A stretch of DNA of 64,000 bases. Source: Deltaproteobacteria bacterium (GTDB lineage: Bacteria; Myxococcota_A; Polyangia; Polyangiales; Polyangiaceae). The DNA lies in the NCBI GenBank assembly GCA_016218915.1, contig JACRCQ010000036.1:1-64000 (forward strand). The letters run 5' to 3'. The translations under genes were made by a program, and so were the position numbers. Below are positions 55,284-64,000 of this stretch, in pieces. Numbering within the stretch: the first letter of the stretch is position 1; every line of letters starts with the position of its first letter. A model generated the notes under the pieces. That model saw only the letters and a program-made list of their open reading frames with translations, searched no databases and was not told the origin of the DNA.

Positions 55284-56216
55284 ATGACCCCAGCTGCGAA
55301 CCATCAGCAACCAACCGATGAACCCGGTCGCCCCGCGCGAGACGTCCCCTGGACCTTCGAGGCCGCGGTCAAGGACCCTGTGGTCGAGGAGCCGGTCGAC
55401 TGGTATTTCAACCGGCGCATCGCGATCCAGGTCATTCAGCCTTTGCGGTGGATGGGGCGCGGGATCACCCCAGCCAAGATCACCTTGGTCGCAGCGCTCT
55501 TCGGAGTAGCCTCTGGAGTGTCGCTCTGCCTCGTACCCACGCGCGGCTCTGTCTGGTACGTAGCTGGCGGCTTGCTGCTCTTTGCTTCCGTCATACTCGA
55601 TTGCGCGGATGGAATGGTGGCGCGTCTGCGCGGAGGGGGAACCCCCCTGGGCATGCTGCTCGACGGAGCCATGGATCTTGTCGTCGGCGTCTCTGTCTGG
55701 TTCGGAGTCTCCTACGCGTATCTCGCGGGGAGGACAGAGTGGTGGGGATGGCCTGTGGCATTCTTTGCGCTGGTCAGCATCGTCTTGCACTGTGCGCTCT
55801 ACGACAATCTGAAGAACTTCTTCGTGCGCCACTCCCTTCCCCGGGCCGACCGTCCGCCGATCGTGGCGGCTGCTCCCAAGTCGGCGGCTTGGCGGATGGT
55901 CAATAGCGTCTACCTCACAGCCTACGGTTCAGTGGCCAAGGTCTTCGGCACAGGGGAGGATGCTGCGCTCGAGGCCTCGGAGCCGGCGGAGTTCCGTCAG
56001 GAGTTCTCTCCCACCATGCGCATGGCGTGTTGGCTGGGCCTCGGCTCGCACCTGACCTTCGTCTACGTGTGCATCTTCTTCGGCTTGATCGACCGGGCCA
56101 TCCCTTTCTACGGGGTGCTCGCATTCGTGGGGCTCGTCCAGAACGTGCTGGTGGTCTTCGTCGTGGCTTCGCGCAAACGAGCCGTGAAACGACTCCGCGA
56201 GCGACTCGCGTCCTGA
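55284..56216 (+). CDS. CDP-alcohol phosphatidyltransferase-family protein
   Basis: A 310-residue membrane enzyme that joins a CDP-linked group with an alcohol. The signature D-x2-DG-x2-AR-x8-G-x3-D-x3-D is complete: D106, D109, G110, A113, R114, G123, D127, D131. Hydrophobic segments at about 66-84, 92-106, 130-152, 160-175 and after 240 fit the usual six helices. A hydrophilic extension at both ends makes it longer than PgsA (about 190). The product (phosphatidylglycerol, inositol or another headgroup) is not told by the sequence. Confidence 0.85.
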   Translation: MTPAANHQQPTDEPGRPARDVPWTFEAAVKDPVVEEPVDWYFNRRIAIQVIQPLRWMGRGITPAKITLVAALFGVASGVSLCLVPTRGSVWYVAGGLLLFASVILDCADGMVARLRGGGTPLGMLLDGAMDLVVGVSVWFGVSYAYLAGRTEWWGWPVAFFALVSIVLHCALYDNLKNFFVRHSLPRADRPPIVAAAPKSAAWRMVNSVYLTAYGSVAKVFGTGEDAALEASEPAEFRQEFSPTMRMACWLGLGSHLTFVYVCIFFGLIDRAIPFYGVLAFVGLVQNVLVVFVVASRKRAVKRLRERLAS

Positions 56217-56258
56217 CCGGTGCCTGGCCCCGCAGGGGCATCCTCGTCGAAGCGCGGC

Positions 56259-57389
<1,131 letters not shown>

Positions 57390-57490
57390 CTGGCAAGGAT
57401 AGCGCGGTGGGTGAACGCGGTGCAACGAGTGCGCCGTGCCACGCGATCCCGCTGTCGACTTCGGGCATGCAGTACTAACCTGTCGTCTCC

Positions 57491-58714
57491 GTGTATTCGA
57501 CTTGCTTCCCACCGCCGCCCGATTGGAGCACTCGCCTCCGCACCCTCGGTGTGACCGGTACCAACGGCAAGACCTCTACAACCGCATTCCTCGCCGCAGC
57601 GCTCAGAACCATCGCGCGACCGGTGCTGCGCAACACCACGGTCGGCGCGTTTCTCGACGACGAGCCGCTGGATGTACCTGCTACCTACGATGGCTTCCTC
57701 GAAGGGATGAGAACGTGCCTCGACCGCGGAGGAACCTTTGCGGCCATCGAGCTCACGAGCGAAGCGCTCGCGCTGGGCTTTGCCAAGGCATGGCCCTGCT
57801 CGATCGGCGTGTTCACCAACCTCACGCGCGATCACCTCGACGCCCACGGATCCTTCGAGCACTACCTCGCAAGCAAGGCCCAGCTCTTCGTTCACCTTCC
57901 CGCTGGCGGCTGCGCCGTGCTCAATGGCGCTGACCCCGCGTGCCCCCTGCTCGAGGAGATCATCCCTCCTGGCGTTCGTGTGGTCCGCTACGGAAACGCC
58001 GCCCGCATGCCCGCAGATCGCGCCCTCGACCTGTCCATCACCAGCGTTCGCACGAGCTGGGAGGGCACGTCGATCACCCTTGCCACGAGCAGCGCGCTTG
58101 CGAACCTTCCCGAACATCTGAGCCTCCGGCTGATCGGCGATCTCTACGCAGAGAACGCAGCGGCGGCCCTTGCTGCAGCGGTCCTGGCCGGCGCATCGCC
58201 CGAGGACGCTGCCCGCGCGATCTCCGAGATGCCAGCACCTCCGGGGCGATTCGAAGTGATAGGCAAGGGGCCGCGCGCAGTGGTCGACTATGCCCACACG
58301 CCCGATGCGCTCTCACGGACGCTGGCTGCAGCCCGCGCGGTGTGCGCGGGCACTCTGACCGTTGTGTTCGGCGCTGGCGGCAACCGGGACCAGGGCAAGC
58401 GCGCTGCCATGGGGCAAGCTGCGCGAGGAGCCGATCGAATCATCCTCACGTCGGACAATCCGCGCTGCGAAGACCCTGCCGCGATCGCAGCCGCAATCCA
58501 GCAGGGCCTCCAAGGTCTCCAAGGCGTCAGCGTCGAGCTGGATCGCGCCGCCGCCATCCGCGAAGCGCTCTCGGGTGCATCGGCCGACGACGTGGTGGTC
58601 ATCGCAGGAAAGGGCCACGAGAAAGACCAGGATGTGGGCGGAGTGAAGCGCCCGTTCTGCGATCAGGACGTTGCACGCGGAGTCTTGCGTGGGCTGGGAG
58701 TCGCGCTCAGCTGA
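57491..58714 (+). CDS. Mur ligase-family protein lacking the N-terminal UDP-binding domain
   Basis: A 407-residue ATP-dependent ligase. The ATP loop GVTGTNGKTSTTAF is at residues 20-33, followed by NLTRDHLDAHGSFEHYL, RFEVIGKGPRAVVDYAHTPDAL and the MurE-type DNPR in LTSDNPRCEDP. The whole first domain of MurE (about 90 residues, binding the UDP part) is missing. So it is probably not the main MurE but a related ligase with a smaller or different acceptor. GTG start at 57491. Its stop overlaps the convergent aminopeptidase gene by eight bases. Confidence 0.8.
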   Translation: MYSTCFPPPPDWSTRLRTLGVTGTNGKTSTTAFLAAALRTIARPVLRNTTVGAFLDDEPLDVPATYDGFLEGMRTCLDRGGTFAAIELTSEALALGFAKAWPCSIGVFTNLTRDHLDAHGSFEHYLASKAQLFVHLPAGGCAVLNGADPACPLLEEIIPPGVRVVRYGNAARMPADRALDLSITSVRTSWEGTSITLATSSALANLPEHLSLRLIGDLYAENAAAALAAAVLAGASPEDAARAISEMPAPPGRFEVIGKGPRAVVDYAHTPDALSRTLAAARAVCAGTLTVVFGAGGNRDQGKRAAMGQAARGADRIILTSDNPRCEDPAAIAAAIQQGLQGLQGVSVELDRAAAIREALSGASADDVVVIAGKGHEKDQDVGGVKRPFCDQDVARGVLRGLGVALS

Positions 58715-60485
58715 CCGCGTCGGATCGAACTGCGGCGTTGCGTCGCAGCACGCCTTCGACGACCTGGCGGGCGATGGGATGGTAGCTGTCCTTGGCCTTG
58801 TCGTAGCAGGACTGGGCGAGCGAATGATAGCGGGAGCTCTTTGCCAGGGCCGAGTAGAGCGGCTCGAGGTACTTCATGCGTCCTACCTCGCCGAGGATCC
58901 GCTCGACACGAGGAAGGGCAGCGTCGAACCCGGATGCCGTGGCCACTGCGAGCCAGGCCACGAGCACTTCGTGGTTGTGGCTCCCTGTCAGGTGGAACGA
59001 GCTCTCGAGCTTCTCGCACACGGAACGGGGCGTCGGACGCGGCAGGTTGTCCAGGTACAGCACCCACTCCGTGGGCGTCCACGCCACAGCCGTCTCATCC
59101 GACGGGACCGATGCGCCGAGGTTGCGCACCGCGTCCAGGCGGGTAGAACGCGGCGCAGAAGCACCGGCCGGGATGCCGGGCTTGTGGATCCAGTCATCCG
59201 AATGGACCTTCGCAGCTACCCCAGGCAGGTTCTGCTCGAGGAACTCCAGGAATTGCTCGGTCGTGATCGACTTGAAACGCCAGGTCGCCACGTACTTGAG
59301 AAGGAACTTGTCGAACGCCGGACGACCCACTTCCTCCTCGAGCGTGCGCAGGAAGAGGTATCCCTTCTCGTAGGGCACGTCGGAGAAGGCGTCATCCGGA
59401 TCGACGCCCTTGAGGTTGCAGCGAAGCTTGGTCAGCTCAGGGCGATCAGCGAACTTGTCGATCGCGCGCTCGAGCCTTCGCCTTCCCATCGCAGCGTGCA
59501 GCGCGGCCATCTCCGCGCCCTGCAGCGCCTCGAAGATCCTGCGCTCTGCGTAGACCGTGAACCCCTCGTTCAGCCAGAAGTGATCCGCATTGGCGTTGGT
59601 CACCAGATTGCCGGTCCAGGAATGCGCCAGCTCGTGGGCAAGCAGGTTGACCAGGGACCGGTCTCCAGCGAGCACCGTCGGCGTCAGGAACGTCAGACGC
59701 GGGTTCTCCATGCCGCCGTAGGGGAAGGAAGGCGGCATGGTGAGTACGTCGAACCGATCCCATTCATAGGGCCCGAACAGCTTTTCGGCGCTCTGGATCA
59801 TGGATTCGACGCCGCCGAACTCCCAGGCAGCGGCTTCGATCACGCCCGGCTCGGCCCACACGCGCGAGCGGGGGCCGATGTCGCGCGACTCGAGCTCCCC
59901 GACCGCCAGCGCGAGCAGGTAAGGTGGGATCGGCTGCGGCATGTCGTAGACGACCGTAGCCTCGTCGCCGGACACCGTGCGCGAGACGAAGGCAGCGGCG
60001 AACAGAGCTGTGAGGTTCTTGGGGACGGTCATCTCTGCGCGGAACGTCACGCGTAGACGCGGTGTGTCCTGCAGCGGTATCACGGAGCGCGCATGAACTG
60101 CCTGACACTGGCTGAACAGGAACGGGTGCTTGCCGCTGTGCGTCTGGGCAGGCGTGAGCCACTGGAGCGCGGACGCGTCGGGTGAAGTCTTGTACTTCAC
60201 ACTGACCTTGCTGGTGCCTCGCGGCAGCATGATGCGCAGCCGGGAGCCGAGGATCGGCTCAGCCGGATGCAGCGTAAACTCCAGGGCGGTCCCGTTCTGG
60301 TCGCTGGCGCCCAGGATCGTCAGGTCCCGGGTGTCGAGGTCCAGCGGTCCGCTTCCGGGTTCGGAAAGGGTCAGCGTTGCCTCAGCTTCGATCGTCCGTG
60401 CAGCGAAGTCCACGCGGGCCTTCCAGTGCACGTGCGTTGTCTCGGGCTGGGCGGTGTCGTTGTATGAATGTGGATCCAACAGCAT
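58707..60485 (-). CDS. M1-family metallo-aminopeptidase, LTA4-hydrolase-like
   Basis: A 592-residue zinc aminopeptidase. The substrate-recognition motif GGMEN is at residues 257-261, the zinc motif HELAHSW with ligands His284, His288 and Glu307 (18 residues between), and the catalytic Tyr is in the following YEKGYLFLRTLEE. A beta-sheet N-terminal domain (1-200) and a helical C-terminal domain resemble leukotriene-A4 hydrolase. No signal peptide, so cytoplasmic. The start ATG gives a full-length family member. Confidence 0.91.
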   Translation of the reverse strand: MLLDPHSYNDTAQPETTHVHWKARVDFAARTIEAEATLTLSEPGSGPLDLDTRDLTILGASDQNGTALEFTLHPAEPILGSRLRIMLPRGTSKVSVKYKTSPDASALQWLTPAQTHSGKHPFLFSQCQAVHARSVIPLQDTPRLRVTFRAEMTVPKNLTALFAAAFVSRTVSGDEATVVYDMPQPIPPYLLALAVGELESRDIGPRSRVWAEPGVIEAAAWEFGGVESMIQSAEKLFGPYEWDRFDVLTMPPSFPYGGMENPRLTFLTPTVLAGDRSLVNLLAHELAHSWTGNLVTNANADHFWLNEGFTVYAERRIFEALQGAEMAALHAAMGRRRLERAIDKFADRPELTKLRCNLKGVDPDDAFSDVPYEKGYLFLRTLEEEVGRPAFDKFLLKYVATWRFKSITTEQFLEFLEQNLPGVAAKVHSDDWIHKPGIPAGASAPRSTRLDAVRNLGASVPSDETAVAWTPTEWVLYLDNLPRPTPRSVCEKLESSFHLTGSHNHEVLVAWLAVATASGFDAALPRVERILGEVGRMKYLEPLYSALAKSSRYHSLAQSCYDKAKDSYHPIARQVVEGVLRRNAAVRSDAVS

Positions 60486-60718
60486 TTCAGGCAGCTCTCA
60501 TCGCAATTGCAGCCCCAGGGGAGTAACCGATGGAACATGCCGCGTCAATCCAATGCCCTCGCAATCCTCTTGGGTGATTGCTGGTGAAGCGCAAGGCGCA
60601 TGCGTGAATTCGACGACGCGAAGATGCGAGTTCGAGGCCCTGGCCTTCTTGACAGTTCAAGGGCGAACGGGCCACCATCCCGTCCGCCGTTGCGTGCCCT
60701 CTCGCTTGGAGGAGTCCG

Positions 60719-61468
60719 ATGGACCAGACAAGAGCCGAACCGCGGTGTACGGGTCAGGTCGCCGGCTGGCGCATTGCCCTGGTAGTCGTGGCAGTGGCCA
60801 TGGGCGCAAGTCCTGCGTGCAAGAAGGAAGAAAGCCAGTTCGAACGCATCGTTGCGTCGGCCAAGTCCGCTGAGCCTCCGCCTCCTACGCCCAAGGACTT
60901 CGTGTTTCCTGCGATGAGCGGACTGTCCGCAAGAGATTTGATTCCGACGGTGAACCGGGCACGCAAGGAGTCGCCGCCGGGCCAGGAGGGGAAGATCGAC
61001 GAGTGGCTGCAGGGGTTCAAATTTCCGGTGGAGCCGATCGGGCCTACCAAGAAGTTCGCCAGCGACATCGGGTCTGTGCTCTGTCACTTCCGGGACAAGA
61101 CGCTGCAGTGCGCCATCCAGGCCAAGATCCCTGAGAAGCACAAGTTCTTCGTGACCTCCAGCCTCACATGCCTCAACGCCAAGGGCGAGGTGGTCAAGAA
61201 GGTCGACTGGGAGTCGCCGGCCAAGAGCAAACGCGGCGAGCTCACGGAGCTGCCGGTGGACGAGGCGTTCCTGACGCCGTGCTTTGCCGAAGGCGGGGCG
61301 AAGATCGCGGTGGAGCTGCTCGGGAGCCCCTGCGCGGTGCCGTTCCCGCACCAGGTCCGGTGCGCCGGCGAATACGCAACGTGCATGCAGACCATCCAGG
61401 GGGTGGAGGGGGGGGCGCAGCGCTGCGAGAACAATCGGCTGCACTGCCTCGACGTGTGCAAGAAGTAG
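60719..61468 (+). CDS. Predicted exported Cys-containing protein
   Basis: A 249-residue protein with an N-terminal hydrophobic segment (GWRIALVVVAVAMGASPAC). The segment ends in a poor lipobox (SPAC) so lipidation is uncertain. The C-terminal half has about nine cysteines (LCHFRDKTLQCAI, RCAGEYATCMQT, RCENNRLHCLDVCKK). Ribosome-binding site TTGGAGGAG is strong. It lies 27 bases before the VWA lipoprotein gene. Family unknown. Confidence 0.65.
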   Translation: MDQTRAEPRCTGQVAGWRIALVVVAVAMGASPACKKEESQFERIVASAKSAEPPPPTPKDFVFPAMSGLSARDLIPTVNRARKESPPGQEGKIDEWLQGFKFPVEPIGPTKKFASDIGSVLCHFRDKTLQCAIQAKIPEKHKFFVTSSLTCLNAKGEVVKKVDWESPAKSKRGELTELPVDEAFLTPCFAEGGAKIAVELLGSPCAVPFPHQVRCAGEYATCMQTIQGVEGGAQRCENNRLHCLDVCKK

Positions 61469-61495
61469 ACGGGCGACGATGGTATCCTCGGGGCC

Positions 61496-62902
61496 ATGAG
61501 GACTTCCACACTGGTCTTGGGTGTGTGCGGGCTGGTCTTGGGCGCTTGCGTGGCGATCGCGTGCGGCGCGAACTCCAACGATGGGAAGTTCGGCAGCGCA
61601 GGTGCTGGCAACAACGGCCAGGGCGGCGACGGCGGCAACGGTGAGGGCGGCTCGGGCGACAACGCAAGCGGCGGCTCAGGTGGCGCCATTCCCTTCGATG
61701 CTCCCCTGCTCGACGTGCCGTCGAGCGAAACAACGCTCGAGGAGAATTGCGCAGCCCAGTCCGCCAGCGGTGAAGTGTGGCCGCTCGACATGTATCTCAT
61801 GATGGACCAATCCGGCTCCATGCAGAACCCGTTCGGCATGTCGATCACCAAGACCAAGTGGCAGGCCGTGACCGAAGGCTTGTCCACCTTCTTCACCAAC
61901 CAGCCCGCCAACGCGGATCTGGGCGTGGGTATCCAGTTCTTCCCGCTCTACAAGCAGCCGTGGAGCGCTTTCCCAACATGCAAGTCCGACTACACCGGAT
62001 GCGACTCGAGCCACGTGTGCGTCGGCAGCCCTGATGGCAAGTCGTTCTACTGCATGAATGCCTGCTCCGGCCCATCGGACTGCACGGGTGGCGACGAGTG
62101 CTATCTGATCGACTCGGCGAACAACATCAGCATCTGCACCAACGACATCTGCGACGCTTCGGCCTATGGCACTCCGGAAGTCCCGATCGACATGCTCGCC
62201 AACAGCAAGCAGGCGGTGCTTGGGGCGATGAATGCGCACAAGCCGATCAACCTGACGCCCACGGCAGCAGCGATGGAGGGGGCAGTGCAGTACACTGCGG
62301 CCCACGCGAGCCAGCACCTGGATCGCAAGGTGATCATCGTGCTTGCGACGGATGGCCAGCCCACCGACTGCCCGGTGGACGGGCAGCCCCTGGCTGGCAC
62401 CAACAAGGCAAAGCAGCTGGCGCAGCAGGCCGCGGCAGCCAACCCGTCGGTCAAGACCTTCGTGATCGGCGTCATCGACACCGGGGACTTCCAGGGGCTC
62501 AACAGCTGCAACAGCATCGCGGCTGCTGGCGGCACGGGTGCTGCCCTGATCCTCAAGCAGAACCAGCCGCTTGCCCAGCAGTTCTCCGACGCGCTCGACA
62601 AGATCAAGGGCAGCGCCGTCGGATGCGACTTCAAGGTGCCGTCCAACGACGCAGGCAAGATCGACACGACCAAGGTCAACGTGGTGTACACCGTCAATGG
62701 CGGAGCCGAGCAGACTGTCTACGCTGTGAACACGGTGGGCGACTGCGACGCGACGGACGGCGGCTGGTACTACGACAACCCGGCGGATCCGACGTCGATC
62801 ACCCTCTGCCCGGCAACGTGCGCCCAGGTGCAGAAGTCAGGGCAGAAGGTCGACGTGAGCATCCAGATGGGATGCAAGACCGTGTTCATGCCTCCGAAAT
62901 AG
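61496..62902 (+). CDS. VWA-domain lipoprotein with Cys-rich insertion
   Basis: A 468-residue lipoprotein (VAIAC, Cys23) with a Gly/Asn/Ser linker to about 65. The von Willebrand A domain starts at about 95; its MIDAS residues are D104, S106, S108 in MMDQSGSM, with T in LTPTAAAMEG and D in LATDGQPTD. A Cys-rich insert (CKSDYTGCDSSHVCVG, CSGPSDCTGGDECYL) interrupts it. Likely a divalent-metal-dependent adhesion or binding protein on the cell surface. Ligand unknown. Confidence 0.82.
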   Translation: MRTSTLVLGVCGLVLGACVAIACGANSNDGKFGSAGAGNNGQGGDGGNGEGGSGDNASGGSGGAIPFDAPLLDVPSSETTLEENCAAQSASGEVWPLDMYLMMDQSGSMQNPFGMSITKTKWQAVTEGLSTFFTNQPANADLGVGIQFFPLYKQPWSAFPTCKSDYTGCDSSHVCVGSPDGKSFYCMNACSGPSDCTGGDECYLIDSANNISICTNDICDASAYGTPEVPIDMLANSKQAVLGAMNAHKPINLTPTAAAMEGAVQYTAAHASQHLDRKVIIVLATDGQPTDCPVDGQPLAGTNKAKQLAQQAAAANPSVKTFVIGVIDTGDFQGLNSCNSIAAAGGTGAALILKQNQPLAQQFSDALDKIKGSAVGCDFKVPSNDAGKIDTTKVNVVYTVNGGAEQTVYAVNTVGDCDATDGGWYYDNPADPTSITLCPATCAQVQKSGQKVDVSIQMGCKTVFMPPK

Positions 62903-62927
62903 AGCGGCGCCGCGACGCCACACGCAT

Positions 62928-62996
62928 GGAGCCGCGACCGTCAGGGACCGGGCGGTGACGTCAGGATGCCACCCGCTCGCTCACGCTCGCGGCTCC
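62928..62996. terminator. Long inverted repeat between convergent genes
   Basis: GGAGCCGCGA (62928-62937) and TCGCGGCTCC (62987-62996) form a perfect 10-bp stem around a 49-base loop. It lies between two convergent genes and could terminate both, though a loop this long is unusual and there is no U-run. Confidence 0.4.
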
Positions 62997-63006
62997 AGAC
63001 GATGGC

Positions 63007-64000
63007 CTACGCCAGCAGCAACGGTTGCGCCCCAGCCCGAGCCAGTCGCGCACGCCGGAACGATCGAACCTGGTGCACGAAGGTCTCGATCTTGGTACGC
63101 AGCGCCGCGTTCTCGGTCCCTGCGTAGACCAGGCTCACCAGCGGTATGCCGTCGTGGTCCGCGCGAATGCGATCGGTCATCGCTGCGGATGCGGTCCCGA
63201 ACATGCAATTCAGGCACATCGCGTTGATCACGCCGTCTGCGCCGTGACGCGCGAAGTGAACCATCTTCGCCACGTTCAACAGCAGAAGGTGCTGCGAGCC
63301 AGGCCCCACGTACGGCGCCGAGTACTCCATGATCTGGTTGTGCCCCGGCTCGTCGGGGCGGGTCAGCAGCGGAGAGAGCCGGCGGCGCACGGGCCAGGAA
63401 CCCCACTCCTTGCGCATCATCAGCAGGCCGGTCACCAGCGCCTCCTGGAACCTTCGTGCCTGCAGGCTCAGCGAGAACTCGTGCGGCAGGCCGAACTCGA
63501 TGTTGTCCACCAGGAACGGTGCAGGCCATACCTCGCATCCCATGGACTCCAGCATTCGCCAGAGCCCAAGGTTCGCTGCATCGTTGATACGGGTGTAGAT
63601 GTCGCCCGCGATGCCGATCAGCGGACGCAGCTCGGAGCGATCGACCTTGACGGCGGCCATGCGATCCACGGCTCGCCGCAGGAACCCGGCCATGTCGTCC
63701 ACGGCCATCGCATCCGACATGTCGCGCAGGTTGTCGCGGTGCACGGCGTCCACGCTCCCCGGGGTCAGCTCGTACGGCCGGTTCTCGCACATCCAGCGCA
63801 CGAGAAGCTCGGTGGCTACCAGCCCGCGCCAGAACAGGCTCGCTCCTGGAATGCCGAACAGCTCGAGCATCTCCTGGGAGTTCGGCGCAAACACCTGCAC
63901 GTGCTCCAGCCCGCGCTGGGCCAGATCGAGGCGGAACCCGTCGGCGAACTGCATGGCGAGACAAGGGATCGTCGTGCCAGGGTGCAGATAGGTTGGTGTC
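63007..64000 (-). CDS. 2-hydroxyacyl-CoA dehydratase/activase-like protein, 5' end beyond the window
   Basis: The last 331 codons are seen; the frame stays open to the right edge (..TPTYLHPGTTIPCLAMQF), so the start lies outside. The segments resemble the dehydratase-activase (BadF/BcrA-related, DUF2229) and 2-hydroxyacyl-CoA-dehydratase D-type subunits: RPLIGIAGDIYTRINDAANL, FLVDNIEFGLPHEF and GVINAMCLNCMFGTASA with two cysteines. It probably binds an iron-sulfur cluster. Function beyond the family is not told by this part. Confidence 0.7.
   Translation of the reverse strand, partial: TPTYLHPGTTIPCLAMQFADGFRLDLAQRGLEHVQVFAPNSQEMLELFGIPGASLFWRGLVATELLVRWMCENRPYELTPGSVDAVHRDNLRDMSDAMAVDDMAGFLRRAVDRMAAVKVDRSELRPLIGIAGDIYTRINDAANLGLWRMLESMGCEVWPAPFLVDNIEFGLPHEFSLSLQARRFQEALVTGLLMMRKEWGSWPVRRRLSPLLTRPDEPGHNQIMEYSAPYVGPGSQHLLLLNVAKMVHFARHGADGVINAMCLNCMFGTASAAMTDRIRADHDGIPLVSLVYAGTENAALRTKIETFVHQVRSFRRARLARAGAQPLLLA

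Overview
The window is a high-GC bacterial chromosome segment with no rRNA, tRNA, transposase, phage gene or CRISPR array that I can support. It suggests a myxobacterium-like organism, most likely of the Polyangia side of Myxococcota. The reasons are at least fifteen predicted lipoproteins with Gly/Ser/Ala linkers and Cys-rich repeats, a eukaryote-like Ser/Thr kinase followed by TPR and giant Cys-repeat genes, a SUMF1-type lipoprotein, a Ste24-like protease, a DHCR24-like flavoprotein, and many short genes in no conserved operon order. This is inference from gene style, not from a marker gene.

Layout. 0-4.5 kb: hybrid PAS sensor kinase, TetR regulator divergent from a Maf-type pyrophosphatase, and a small four-helix-bundle (S23) gene bracketed by inverted hexamer repeats. 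4.5-7.9 kb: an overlapping gatD-gatE pair, the tRNA-dependent Gln synthesis enzyme normally regarded as archaeal. 8.0-8.3 kb: a 223-bp MITE-like inverted-repeat element. 8.3-12.6 kb: TrpB2-type synthase, DHCR24-like oxidoreductase, VIT1-family transporter, Cys-rich lipoprotein. 12.7-18.6 kb: a translationally coupled operon of Ser/Thr kinase, TPR envelope protein and a 1132-residue Cys-repeat lipoprotein. 19-24.8 kb: dinB, outer-membrane proteins, a TGS/tRNA-SAD/uridine-kinase fusion, and a 53-residue rubredoxin. 24.9-26.7 kb: fumC flanked by two inverted copies of a ~95-nt element that looks like structured RNA. 26.8-38.1 kb: HAD phosphatase, M48 protease, beta-helix and Cys-rich lipoproteins, amidase, SUMF1 protein. 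38.2-44.2 kb: tRNA dihydrouridine synthase, nitroreductase with a TTG start, Gfo/Idh/MocA oxidoreductase, and a tldD-tldE pair whose TldD carries a Tat lipoprotein signal. 44.5-51.9 kb: exported nuclease, envelope proteins, phosphodiester glycosidase, PLD-like lipoprotein, and an 892-residue STAND/TPR/winged-helix regulator. 51.9-64 kb: a repeat related to the one at the left edge, 5'-nucleotidase lipoprotein, ddl, CDP-alcohol phosphatidyltransferase, a Mur ligase without its first domain, M1 aminopeptidase, a VWA lipoprotein, and the 3' part of a 2-hydroxyacyl-CoA-dehydratase/activase-like gene running off the right edge.

How it works together. Most genes serve the envelope: surface lipoproteins, beta-barrels, secreted hydrolases and cell-wall enzymes (Ddl, Mur ligase). 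They are mixed with regulators of the kinds expected of a developmentally complex soil bacterium. The two signals I rate highest are the archaeal-type GatDE pair and the inverted pair of structured elements around fumC. The Tat-signal TldD and the several non-coding repeat families come next.
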